A stretch of DNA of 8,580 bases, taken from Gemmatimonadota bacterium (lineage in GTDB: Bacteria > Gemmatimonadota > Gemmatimonadetes > Gemmatimonadales > Gemmatimonadaceae). Every line of letters begins with the position of its first letter. Position 1 is the stretch's first letter. Of the stretch, positions 1 through 6,502 are shown one piece after another. The stretch is taken from contig QHUV01000179.1 in assembly GCA_003222065.1 (NCBI GenBank), positions 1-8,580 on the forward strand. The letters run 5' to 3'. A program made the translations under genes and the position numbers. The notes beneath the pieces are model-generated. The model saw nothing but the letters and a program-made list of their open reading frames with translations. It was not told where the DNA came from and did not search any database.

Positions 1-301
1 GAACGCCCACCTCCATAGATGTGCGGCCCACGTAGTTGACGCTCGCCTTCATGACGACGAGGTCCCCGAGATGAATCGGCTCGCGAAAATCCACGCGATC
101 GATCGATGCAGTGACGACGCTGGCGCGTGAATGACGAAACGCAGAAATGGCGGCAGTCTTATCCATCAATGAGAGGATGACGCCTCCGAAGATGTGGCCG
201 AGGTTGTTGGCATCTTGCGGCATCATCAACTCCGACGATTCGTGCTGGCTTTCCTTGACGGTCTTCGCGCTGCGCGGATGACGCGGGAGGGGGGAGGTCA
301 T
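1..301 (-). CDS. Acyl-CoA thioesterase, hotdog fold (3' end beyond window)
   Basis: The visible 100 residues are the N-terminal part of a cytoplasmic acyl-CoA hydrolase of the YciA/ACOT type, which cleaves acyl-CoA to free acid and CoA. Residues 22-45 carry the family motif: PQDANNLGHIFGG, then a hydrophobic helix reaching MDK. The Asn before LGHIFGG and the Asp in LMDKTAA match the positions of the conserved Asn/Asp pair of the family. VDFREPIHLGD, then a VNYVGRTSMEVGV strand, continues the hotdog sheet. Family members are usually about 130-170 residues, so roughly a third is missing past base 1. The ATG at 301-299 overlaps the stop of the upstream lipoprotein gene (ATGA), there is no Shine-Dalgarno site, and translation is probably coupled. 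The first 15 or so residues are a Pro/Arg/Lys-rich extension typical of this group. The family call is firm; the acyl chain-length preference cannot be read. Confidence 0.9.
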   Translation of the reverse strand, partial: MTSPLPRHPRSAKTVKESQHESSELMMPQDANNLGHIFGGVILSLMDKTAAISAFRHSRASVVTASIDRVDFREPIHLGDLVVMKASVNYVGRTSMEVGV

Positions 302-1521
302 GTGTGGTGACGAGCGACTCGTCGCGGGAATGAACGCGCTGAGGCGAAGCGTACGCGAGCAACTGGTCGACGGCGGCTATCACGCACCGTGCGTGTCGCG
401 TCATCGTAGAGCGAGGCTTCGTCAAAGGCGCGAGAGAGCGCGCGACGCTGCACACTGTCGACCGGTGGCCGATCCAGCCAGAAGAGGTGGAGCACCGGTG
501 TCGTAACGGCTCCCACGGCCCACTCGCGAACATGATCGGTGAGCGAGATTCGAGCAGTCTCGGCAGACGAGTCGTAACGGGCGACGACATCGTAACCACT
601 GTCGCCAAAGTGGTGCCAACGGTCGAGGTCGTCGCCGGCTTGCGCGAATTCGCGTTGCAGGCCGGACCACCAGGCGGGACGTGGCGGGCGCAGCGCACTG
701 AGAGGAAGCGCTTCGTCAGGCGCGTCGCTTCCGCGCAGAGGAACGTCAAACTCTACAGCGACCTGGCTGTCGGGGACGGTCAGCACGAAACTGCGCTCGT
801 CGAAGCGCGCGCGGGAAAGCGCGGCGATGGCCCGTCGTGCGGGCTCGCTTGCATCTTTCCGGAGCGAATCGATGGCCGACATCAATTCGTGCCGCCCGCT
901 GTCGATGAGCGCCGTCGCGACGGTCGCAGAGAAGAGATCGGCGATGCGCGCTGCATGCCCGGACCTGAGGTCGATGACGCCGCGCCTCGTGGCGTGCCAC
1001 GTCGCGCGTCCGCGGATCGCCATGTCAACGTGATACTCAAACGAGAGATACGGCCCATGTACGTCGACAACCTGAAGATCGGCCGTTGCTTGTGTTGCCG
1101 GGTCCTCGGCGCCGTCTTCCTCGGGAGTTAGCGGATGGACACCGGGGTGTGCCGCCGCGTACTCGCGCGCGATGCGTGGCACGATCGAATCAGCAAAGAC
1201 GAGGGTCGAATCGCCGCTTACGAGGTCCCGGCGATAGACGCGAAGTCCGACGAGGAGGGCGTCTTGAAAGGAGCGGTCGTCGTCGGCAAGAAAAAGCTCG
1301 AAGAATCGACCGTCATACCGCGCCAGGGTGAGGGGTGCGCCCCGAGTCCGAACCCTCATTCCCTTGGTGGTGATCCAAAAGGTCGAGTCCTGGGTCGCGA
1401 TGAGAAACTCGCCGTGTGGCGGTGGCGAAGACGATGCATTCGAGGTCCGGTCACGTGTGCCACATGCGGCAACGACGACCAGGGCCAAACCGAATCTGAC
1501 AGGGGGCGAGGAAAAAACCAT
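298..1521 (-). CDS. Predicted lipoprotein of unknown function
   Basis: This 407-residue protein has a lipoprotein signal: a short N-region, the hydrophobic stretch FGLALVVVAA, and a lipobox ending at Cys20 (VAAC). It should be exported and lipid-anchored. A Ser/Pro-rich linker follows. The segment at about 158-197 (YLSFEYHVDM, ending in an 'IDLRSG...IADLF' pattern) faintly resembles the DUF3298/RsiV C-terminal domain, where a 'DLxTGkxixLxDLF' strand-turn is common; this is a weak resemblance only. The C-terminus is Arg-rich. I chose ATG 1521 over the in-frame TTG at 1593 because it puts the signal peptide exactly at the N-terminus. There is no Shine-Dalgarno site, and a TATATT hexamer lies only 10 bases upstream, so the mRNA may be leaderless. 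The stop overlaps the thioesterase start. No function is assigned. Confidence 0.8.
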   Translation of the reverse strand: MVFSSPPVRFGLALVVVAACGTRDRTSNASSSPPPHGEFLIATQDSTFWITTKGMRVRTRGAPLTLARYDGRFFELFLADDDRSFQDALLVGLRVYRRDLVSGDSTLVFADSIVPRIAREYAAAHPGVHPLTPEEDGAEDPATQATADLQVVDVHGPYLSFEYHVDMAIRGRATWHATRRGVIDLRSGHAARIADLFSATVATALIDSGRHELMSAIDSLRKDASEPARRAIAALSRARFDERSFVLTVPDSQVAVEFDVPLRGSDAPDEALPLSALRPPRPAWWSGLQREFAQAGDDLDRWHHFGDSGYDVVARYDSSAETARISLTDHVREWAVGAVTTPVLHLFWLDRPPVDSVQRRALSRAFDEASLYDDATRTVRDSRRRPVARVRFASARSFPRRVARHHT

Positions 1522-1644
1522 GAATGGGAGAAATATAGAGTACCCGCGCCCCTCCCTCGAAAGCGGGGTACAAGAGTAACGACCGGGGAGCAAGGCTCGT
1601 CATTTTGATGGCAGATCTCATCGGATCATTCATCACTTCGTGAT
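1522..1644. promoter_or_regulatory. Divergent promoter region between two lipoprotein genes
   Basis: This 123-bp spacer separates divergently transcribed lipoprotein genes. On the minus strand, TATATT (1537-1532) is a good -10 candidate just 10 bases before the ATG at 1521, which would give an almost leaderless transcript; no matching -35 is evident. An imperfect inverted repeat (TACCCGC near 1541 against GCGGGGTA near 1563) lies upstream of it. On the plus side, ATCAC-TTC-GTGAT (1632-1644) is a perfect palindrome that directly abuts the ATG of the DUF4015 gene. No convincing -10/-35 pair was found for the plus gene. Confidence 0.45.
1632..1644 (+). promoter_or_regulatory. 13-bp palindrome abutting a start codon
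   Basis: ATCAC, a three-base loop TTC, then GTGAT form a perfect 5-bp inverted repeat whose last base immediately precedes the ATG at 1645. It could act as a small hairpin in the ribosome-binding region, which otherwise has no Shine-Dalgarno sequence, or as an operator half-site pair. A chance occurrence is possible. Confidence 0.3.
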
Positions 1645-2946
1645 ATGCGTCATCTTCGTTCTCGATCGATCGTTTTGGCCTCGCTCGCTCTTGGCGCCTG
1701 TACGGCGGCCTCGGAACATTCCGCGAAGCGCTCCGTGACACCGACTCCCGAGCAGCTAGCGGGAGCACCAGCTGCCGCGGCGGCGACGACTCGTGAGGCA
1801 CCGGTTGTACGCGCGGCGACGGTGGCTACGTCGAACGGTGCGCTGGCGACGGCGCCCGTGACGTCAGCGATTGCCGCGCTCCGCGATCCGGCTACGACGC
1901 CGGTGATTCGGGGACTCTATGTCAATCGCTTCGCCGCGCAGAGCGCGCGACGCATGCGTTGGCTGACCGGGATCGCCGATTCCACAGAGATCAACGGCTT
2001 CGTCATCGACATGAAGGACGAGTTTGGACTGAACTTCAAATCAGCGAATCCCGAGTTTCGAAAGAACGAAGGCGCCGGTCACGGGATGGTGCGTGACGTG
2101 CGCGCGCTGTTGGACTCACTGCACGCGCACAACATCTTCGCCACCGCGCGGATCGTCGTCTTCAAGGACCCGACGACCGCGCAGGTGAATCCGTCGTGGA
2201 ACATTCGTCAGCCGGATGGCGCGATCTGGCATGACAAGAAGGGCAATGCCTGGGTGGATCCCTACAATCACGCGCTCTGGGATTACAACATTGGTATCGC
2301 CGAGGAGTTGGTGCACCTCGGCTTCGACGAAATTCAGTTCGACTACATTCGGTTTCCGGAGCCGTACAAGAGTCTTCCGACGCAGGTCTTTCCGGCATCG
2401 AATGGAATGTCGAAGCCCGACCTGCTCGCCGCCTTTCTCAAGACGGCGCACGAGCGTTTGAACAAGCTGGGTGTTCGCTCGACTGCCGACGTATTTGGAT
2501 TTGTGGCGACGGTACACGGGCCACTCGAGGTTGGACAGTGGTGGGAGAAGCTCGCGCCGGTCACGGACGTGCTGCTGCCGATGACGTATCCGTCGCATTT
2601 CCCGCACGGATCGTTCGGGATCGCGAAGCCTAACGCGGCGCCGTACGAGATTCAGCGAATCTCGATCGATACGGCGCGGGTTCGCGATCACAAGCTGGGG
2701 ATCACTTCTCCGGAACACGTTCGGCCGTGGATCCAGGCATTCTCACTCGGCAAGCCCTCGTATGGACCCGAGCAGGTCGAGGCGCAAAAGAAGGGGGTCT
2801 ACGATGCGGGCTACGATGGCTGGGTGCTATGGCATCCCGGTTCCAAGTACGAGCCGTTTTTGCCTGGGCTGGAGAAAGGCGAACTGGTCTCGCACAAGAA
2901 GGGGGGCGCGCCGGCAGATACGGCGAAAGCCACGAGCCCGCGATAG
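1645..2946 (+). CDS. Lipoprotein putative glycoside hydrolase, DUF4015 family
   Basis: This 433-residue protein begins with a lipoprotein signal whose lipobox LGAC ends at Cys19, so it is probably anchored in the periplasm or at the cell surface. Residues 20-85 form an Ala/Thr/Pro-rich linker. Residues 88-405 match the putative glycosyl hydrolase domain DUF4015 (PF13200), a TIM-barrel family related to carbohydrate-active enzymes but without an established substrate. Motifs visible: GLYVN (90-94), a strand ending VIDMKDEFG (120-128), WVDPY (203-207), FDEIQFDYIRFP (227-238), LLPMTYPSHF (310-319) and GWVLW near 392-396. The acidic residues of DMKDE and FDYIRFP are the likely catalytic candidates, by analogy with barrel hydrolases. 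The gene stands alone between a divergent lipoprotein gene and a convergent PLP-enzyme gene; the facing stop codons are only 3 bp apart (2947-2949). The tail after 410 is Lys/Ala-rich and disordered. The family call is firm; activity is unproven. Confidence 0.88.
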   Translation: MRHLRSRSIVLASLALGACTAASEHSAKRSVTPTPEQLAGAPAAAAATTREAPVVRAATVATSNGALATAPVTSAIAALRDPATTPVIRGLYVNRFAAQSARRMRWLTGIADSTEINGFVIDMKDEFGLNFKSANPEFRKNEGAGHGMVRDVRALLDSLHAHNIFATARIVVFKDPTTAQVNPSWNIRQPDGAIWHDKKGNAWVDPYNHALWDYNIGIAEELVHLGFDEIQFDYIRFPEPYKSLPTQVFPASNGMSKPDLLAAFLKTAHERLNKLGVRSTADVFGFVATVHGPLEVGQWWEKLAPVTDVLLPMTYPSHFPHGSFGIAKPNAAPYEIQRISIDTARVRDHKLGITSPEHVRPWIQAFSLGKPSYGPEQVEAQKKGVYDAGYDGWVLWHPGSKYEPFLPGLEKGELVSHKKGGAPADTAKATSPR

Positions 2947-2949
2947 CTG

Positions 2950-4230
2950 CTAGAGCTCCCTCACCGCTTCTAGGAGGCGTTGAACCTCTTCGGCAGTCGT
3001 GTAGCACGAACATCCGAGGCGAACAACACCCTCCGCGGATTGGCCAAGTCGCTCGATGACAGTCGCCGCGTAAAAGTCGCCGTTCGACACGAATAGGCCT
3101 TTGTCCGCCAGTGACCGCGCAATGTCGTCTGTCGAGTGCCCGCGGAGCGTGAAGGCGAGGGTGGGAGTGCGGGGCGTACCCGGGCGTGGCCCGTAAAGGG
3201 TGAGGCCGCCAATTTCCGCGAGCCCGTTCCAGAGGTTGGCGAGCAGCACCTCGCCCCGGCGCCGGAGAGACTCGAACGTTAGGCGCAGGGCGTCGCGTCG
3301 CGACGCACGCGAGTCGCCCGCCGCGGCGCGCGACGCGGGGCGGGCCAGTGCCGCGAGAAAATCGACGGCCGCGGCGGCGCCGATGATGCCTTCATGGTTC
3401 TGAGTTCCGGTCTCGAGTCGCTCGGGCGATGTGTTTGGCGCCGGGTCGAGGCGGGGGACGTCGACGCGTTCGAGCAGATCGCGTTTGCCGTAGAGAATGC
3501 CGACGTGCGGCCCGTAGAACTTGTACGCCGAGCACGCGAGAAAGTCGCAGCCCATCTCGGCAACGTCGATGGCCTCGTGCGGCGCGAAGTGCACGGCGTC
3601 GACGAAGACGAGCGCGCCGGCGGCGTGCGCCAGCTCGGCGGCGCCGCGGACATCGGTAATCGTGCCTAACGCGTTGGAGGCCGCGCCGATGGCGACGAGC
3701 CGCGTCTTCGGGTTGATCTGTCGCTCGAGATCACGCCAATCCAGACGGCCGTCCGCGACGTTCATCTTCACCGTGCGAATGGTGACGCCACGCTCCTTCG
3801 CGAGCGCGCGCCAGGGCGCCACATTCCCGTGATGATCGAGCTCGGTGACGACCACTTCGTCATCCGCACCCCATTCGCGCCCGAGACCGCGGGCGAGGTG
3901 AAAGGTGAGCGTCGTCATATTTTGCCCAAACGCGATCTCGTCTGACGACGCGTTGAAGAAGTCCGCGAATCGCTCGCGGGCGCGCAGGAGCAGCGCGTCC
4001 GTCTCCTCACTCGTCGGGTAAAGCCAATGCGTGTTGGCGTTGTGGTGGAACAGGTAGTCGGCCATTGCGTCGACGACCGAGCGGGGCACCTGCGTCCCGC
4101 CGGGGCCGTCGAAGTACGCCACGGGCCGCCCGTTGTGAATTCGCTCGAGCGCGGGAAATTGACGGCGAATGTCGCGAACGGACGCGATGGTTTCGGTAGT
4201 CGCGCGGTCCGCCGCTGCGGTCGTTGTCAT
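2950..4230 (-). CDS. Cysteine-desulfurase-like class V PLP enzyme lacking the catalytic Cys (VC1184-type)
   Basis: This 426-residue cytoplasmic fold-type I PLP enzyme belongs to aminotransferase class V. Visible residues: the ELDHHGNV motif (His133/134) that stacks on the cofactor in SufS/NifS relatives, Asp211 and His214 in VFVDAVHFAPH, and the Schiff-base lysine Lys237 in CSAYKFYGPHVG. The GTQNHEG motif follows the lysine by about 50 residues. In true desulfurases a Cys sits in a GHHC or GSAC loop near the C-terminus; here that region reads LFVSNGDFYA, without Cys. This matches the subfamily modelled as TIGR01976, whose members are described as lacking that Cys and having no known reaction. 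The two cysteines near the C-terminus (LGCSCY) lie past the expected loop. I chose ATG 4230 over ATG 4251 because GGAG lies 5 bases upstream and the codon overlaps the stop of the reductase gene (ATGA), implying coupling. Confidence 0.9.
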   Translation of the reverse strand: MTTTAAADRATTETIASVRDIRRQFPALERIHNGRPVAYFDGPGGTQVPRSVVDAMADYLFHHNANTHWLYPTSEETDALLLRARERFADFFNASSDEIAFGQNMTTLTFHLARGLGREWGADDEVVVTELDHHGNVAPWRALAKERGVTIRTVKMNVADGRLDWRDLERQINPKTRLVAIGAASNALGTITDVRGAAELAHAAGALVFVDAVHFAPHEAIDVAEMGCDFLACSAYKFYGPHVGILYGKRDLLERVDVPRLDPAPNTSPERLETGTQNHEGIIGAAAAVDFLAALARPASRAAAGDSRASRRDALRLTFESLRRRGEVLLANLWNGLAEIGGLTLYGPRPGTPRTPTLAFTLRGHSTDDIARSLADKGLFVSNGDFYAATVIERLGQSAEGVVRLGCSCYTTAEEVQRLLEAVREL

Positions 4231-5114
4231 GCGATCTCCACTCCGGCCCATTGTTCCACCAGTTTTGCGGCTTCGACGTGATCGGCGGCGTCGCCTAACG
4301 AGTTGTGGGCGACTTTCATCAGCGCCGCGGTCAGCTGCAGCAGCGGCGCCGGAACGTTGCGCGCACTCGAGACCTCGGCGGCGATGGTGACGTCTTTGTC
4401 GAGCAGCGCGAGCCGGAAGGTGCGCGGAAAGGCCCGCGTCAGTACGCGCTCGGGAAAAAGGTTCATCGATGCGTTGGAGCGTCCGCTCGACGCATTGATC
4501 ACCTCGAGCGCGACTCTTGGAGATACTCCCTCCTTCGCGAGTAGCGCGAGGCCCTCGGCCGCCGACCAGATGTGAACGGCGAGAAGCGCGTTGTTGACTG
4601 CCTTGAGCGCGTCACCGGCGCCGACGTCGCCGCAATGCACGATCTTCTGTCCGAATGCCTCGAGCACCGGCCGCACGCGCTCGAGGACCATGGGGTTGCC
4701 GCCGACCATCACGGTCAGTGTCCCTTTCTCTGCCCCACTCACGCCGCCACTCACGGGCGCGTCGATGAAGTCGACGCCGCACCCCCGCAGCCGATTGGCG
4801 ATCTGTCGCGATGTTGCCGGCTCACCGGATGTGCAGTCCACGAGCGTCGCGCCGGCGCGGAGGCCAGCGAGCAGGCCGATCTCCCCATCGAGGAGCGACG
4901 CGACGTCAGGAGAGTTCGGCAAGCAGGTGATGACGACGTCCGCGCCACGTGCCGCGTCAGCTGGAGACGTCGCCTGCCGCGCGCGCGTCGCCGCGGCGAA
5001 TTCCCGCGCGCGAGCCTCGGTGCGATTCCAGATCACGAGTGGAAACCCGGCATCGGCAACCCGCTTCGCCATCGGCTGACCGATGGCTCCGAGTCCGAGG
5101 AAAGCAACGTTCAT
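4227..5114 (-). CDS. NAD(P)-dependent beta-hydroxyacid dehydrogenase family oxidoreductase
   Basis: This 295-residue protein is a full-length member of the 3-hydroxyisobutyrate/6-phosphogluconate-dehydrogenase-like reductases. The N-terminal Rossmann domain opens with FLGLGAIGQPMA (residues 5-16), the dinucleotide glycine motif. IWNRT at 28-32, with Asn-Arg after strand 2, favours NADP(H) over NAD(H), as in glyoxylate/succinic semialdehyde reductases. The substrate loop DAPVSGG is at 118-124. The catalytic lysine is Lys171 in GAGDALKAVNN, and LLDKDV at 238-243 is the second conserved lysine region of the all-helical C-terminal domain. Likely substrates are small beta-hydroxyacids or semialdehydes; the exact one cannot be read. 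ATG 5114 was chosen because the Rossmann motif starts there; the in-frame extension to 5246 is translated repeat DNA. There is no Shine-Dalgarno site: the start is preceded by heptamer repeats. It is the first gene of a two-gene unit with the PLP enzyme. Confidence 0.9.
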   Translation of the reverse strand: MNVAFLGLGAIGQPMAKRVADAGFPLVIWNRTEARAREFAAATRARQATSPADAARGADVVITCLPNSPDVASLLDGEIGLLAGLRAGATLVDCTSGEPATSRQIANRLRGCGVDFIDAPVSGGVSGAEKGTLTVMVGGNPMVLERVRPVLEAFGQKIVHCGDVGAGDALKAVNNALLAVHIWSAAEGLALLAKEGVSPRVALEVINASSGRSNASMNLFPERVLTRAFPRTFRLALLDKDVTIAAEVSSARNVPAPLLQLTAALMKVAHNSLGDAADHVEAAKLVEQWAGVEIA

Positions 5115-5116
5115 CA

Positions 5117-5151
5117 GCGTAGAGCGTTGGGCGTTGAGCGTGGAGCGCGGA
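5117..5151 (-). repeat. Heptamer tandem repeat, left arm (5 units)
   Basis: Read on the minus strand, five contiguous 7-mers follow the consensus NCNNCGC (mostly YCHACGC), ending with TCTACGC two bases before the reductase ATG (5114). The outermost unit is the most degenerate. The arm occupies the position where a Shine-Dalgarno site would be. It is inverted relative to the block at 5192-5233. Confidence 0.8.
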
Positions 5152-5191
5152 GACTGCAGGAAGCTATATTCACGCGGCTCGCGCGTCACCC
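5152..5191. promoter_or_regulatory. Probable bidirectional promoter core between heptamer arms
   Basis: These 40 bp are the only part of the divergent spacer not made of heptamers. They hold the one AT-rich segment, TATATT at 5165-5170 on the plus strand (a possible mgtE -10); the complementary strand reads AATATAGC. No clear -35 is seen for either direction. If transcription starts here, both mRNAs would carry a heptamer arm as their 5' leader. Confidence 0.4.
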
Positions 5192-5233
5192 GCAACGCAC
5201 GACGCTCCACGCCCAACGCTCCACGCTCTACGC
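5192..5233 (+). repeat. Heptamer tandem repeat, right arm (6 units)
   Basis: Six contiguous 7-mers of consensus NCNACGC end with TCTACGC at 5227-5233, one base before the ATG at 5235. The last four units closely match those of the left arm read on the opposite strand, differing mainly in unit order. Together the arms can pair as a long imperfect inverted repeat with a 40-bp centre. Confidence 0.85.
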
Positions 5234-5234
5234 A

Positions 5235-5468
5235 ATGCCGACTCATCGCAGCCCCGAGGATCTGCCAGTCGCGGCTCTCGTCGCGCCTGACATTCTTGCG
5301 TTGCTCGAGGAGTCCCCGACGGACATCGCCGCCGAGACGGAGGAATTACACCCCGCCGATCTCGCAGATGTCGTCGAGCTTCTGCCTCCCGAACGGGTAC
5401 CGCTGTTCCTGACGGCGTTACCTCGAGATAGAGCGGCCGACGTCCTCCGGATAGTGCCGGTGGGTTGA
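5235..5468 (+). pseudogene. mgtE: MgtE N-terminal domain fragment, out of frame with the rest of mgtE
   Basis: This 77-residue ORF encodes the beginning of the cytoplasmic MgtE N domain: LALLEESPTD, then LHPADLADVVELLPPER and a FLTALPRDRAADVL helix, a clear match to the superhelical alpha-repeats that sense Mg2+. It then reads into RIVPVG and stops at TGA 5466-5468. About 65 further N-domain residues expected in an intact MgtE (estimated from my recollection of the Thermus MgtE sequence) are absent, and the frame changes: the other frame reads PPDSAGGL just before MTTEFVSV, which is the normal MgtE junction. This looks like an internal deletion that was not a multiple of three. The stop overlaps the next ATG (TGATG), so the fragment could still serve as a translated leader. 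An assembly error is possible. The start has no Shine-Dalgarno site and follows the heptamer arm. Confidence 0.8.
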
Positions 5469-6502
5469 TGACGACGGAGTTCGTCTCCGTCCCGGCAGCG
5501 ACGACCGTCGAAGACGCACTCGAGCGAGTTCGCGCGCTGGCGCGCTCGGGAAGACGCGAAGCGATGTATGCGATCTATGCGACTGACGCGGATGGGCGTC
5601 TGGCAGGAGTGCTCTCGTTGCGTGAGCTGCTCGCCGCTGCGCCGGGCGCGAAGATCTCCGACATCGCCTGGACCGAGATCGTGTCGCTGGGTCCGAACGC
5701 CGATCGCGAGGAGGTGGCGCGCCTAACGTCGAACTACGACCTCGTCGCGATTCCGGTGGTGAGCGAGTCCGGCCATCTGATGGGCGTCATCACCGTCGAC
5801 GACGTGATCGACGTCATCCAGGAAGAGCAGACCGAAGACGTGCAAAAGTTGGGCGGCATGGAGGCGTTGGATGAGCCATACATGCAGATCAGTTTCTGGC
5901 GCATGATTCGCAAGCGCGCGGGATGGCTGTGCGCGCTTTTCATTGGGGAAATGTTCACGGCGACGGCACTCGGCTATTTTCAAGGCACCATCGACAGGGC
6001 AACTGTATTGGCGCTTTTTCTGCCGCTGATCATCAGCTCGGGAGGAAACTCGGGATCGCAAGGCACGTCGCTGATGATCCGATCGCTCGCCCTCCAAGAG
6101 GTCGGCATCCGCGATTGGTGGCGCGTCGCCGTGAGAGAGCTGCCGGCGGGTCTGACCCTCGGAGTTATCCTGGGTGTAATAGGTCTGGTGCGGATCGAGC
6201 TGTGGCAGCTCTTGCATGACCACTCGATCCATATATTTGGTGTGCCCCTTGGCATGAATTACAACCAGCATCCGGGCATTTCGATCGAGGCACACCTCGT
6301 CGCGCTTACCGTGGGTCTCGCACTCGTCGGTGTCGTGACGTTCGGGACGATGGTCGGCTCAATGCTGCCATTTCTCTTCCGGCGCATCGGCTTCGATCCG
6401 GCAAGTGCGTCGGCACCGTTCGTCGCGACGCTCGTCGACGTGACGGGGCTGGTGATCTACTTCACGGTGGCGTTAGTGGTCTTGCATGGAGTTGTTCTCT
6501 AG
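5468..6502 (+). CDS. mgtE: Magnesium transporter MgtE, CBS plus membrane domains (N domain lost)
   Basis: These 344 residues contain the regulatory and pore parts of an MgtE Mg2+ channel of the inner membrane. CBS1 spans about 1-62, CBS2 about 65-125 (VAIPVVSESGHLMGVITVDD), followed by the EEQTEDVQKLGG plug-helix region. Five transmembrane segments follow: about 150-172, 178-207, 225-246, 275-303 and 313-341. The signature PLIISSGGNSGSQ (186-198) and the pore motif FVATLVDVTGLVIYF (318-332), with Asp324 at the expected Mg2+-binding position, are intact. Intact MgtE proteins have about 450 residues. Translation may restart at ATG 5468 (TGATG overlap) or at TTG 5465. Published work on Thermus MgtE found that removing the N domain leaves transport but alters Mg2+-dependent gating, so a functional ungated channel is conceivable. 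The stop codon abuts that of the convergent plug-lipoprotein gene with no gap. Confidence 0.9.
   Translation: MTTEFVSVPAATTVEDALERVRALARSGRREAMYAIYATDADGRLAGVLSLRELLAAAPGAKISDIAWTEIVSLGPNADREEVARLTSNYDLVAIPVVSESGHLMGVITVDDVIDVIQEEQTEDVQKLGGMEALDEPYMQISFWRMIRKRAGWLCALFIGEMFTATALGYFQGTIDRATVLALFLPLIISSGGNSGSQGTSLMIRSLALQEVGIRDWWRVAVRELPAGLTLGVILGVIGLVRIELWQLLHDHSIHIFGVPLGMNYNQHPGISIEAHLVALTVGLALVGVVTFGTMVGSMLPFLFRRIGFDPASASAPFVATLVDVTGLVIYFTVALVVLHGVVL

Noticed and set aside
487..1131. Long plus-strand ORFs opposite the unknown lipoprotein, including 159-749 on the minus strand in another frame
   Set aside because: Shadow frames of a GC-rich gene: Arg-rich translations without domain patterns. 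The lipoprotein frame has a coherent signal peptide and lipobox.
4572..5234. Plus-strand upstream extension of the MgtE N-domain fragment
   Set aside because: It runs antisense through the reductase gene and the repeats; MgtE homology begins only after 5235.
5115..5246. 44-codon N-terminal extension of the reductase ORF
   Set aside because: The Rossmann motif starts exactly at ATG 5114; the extension is translated heptamer repeat and overlaps the mgtE start.
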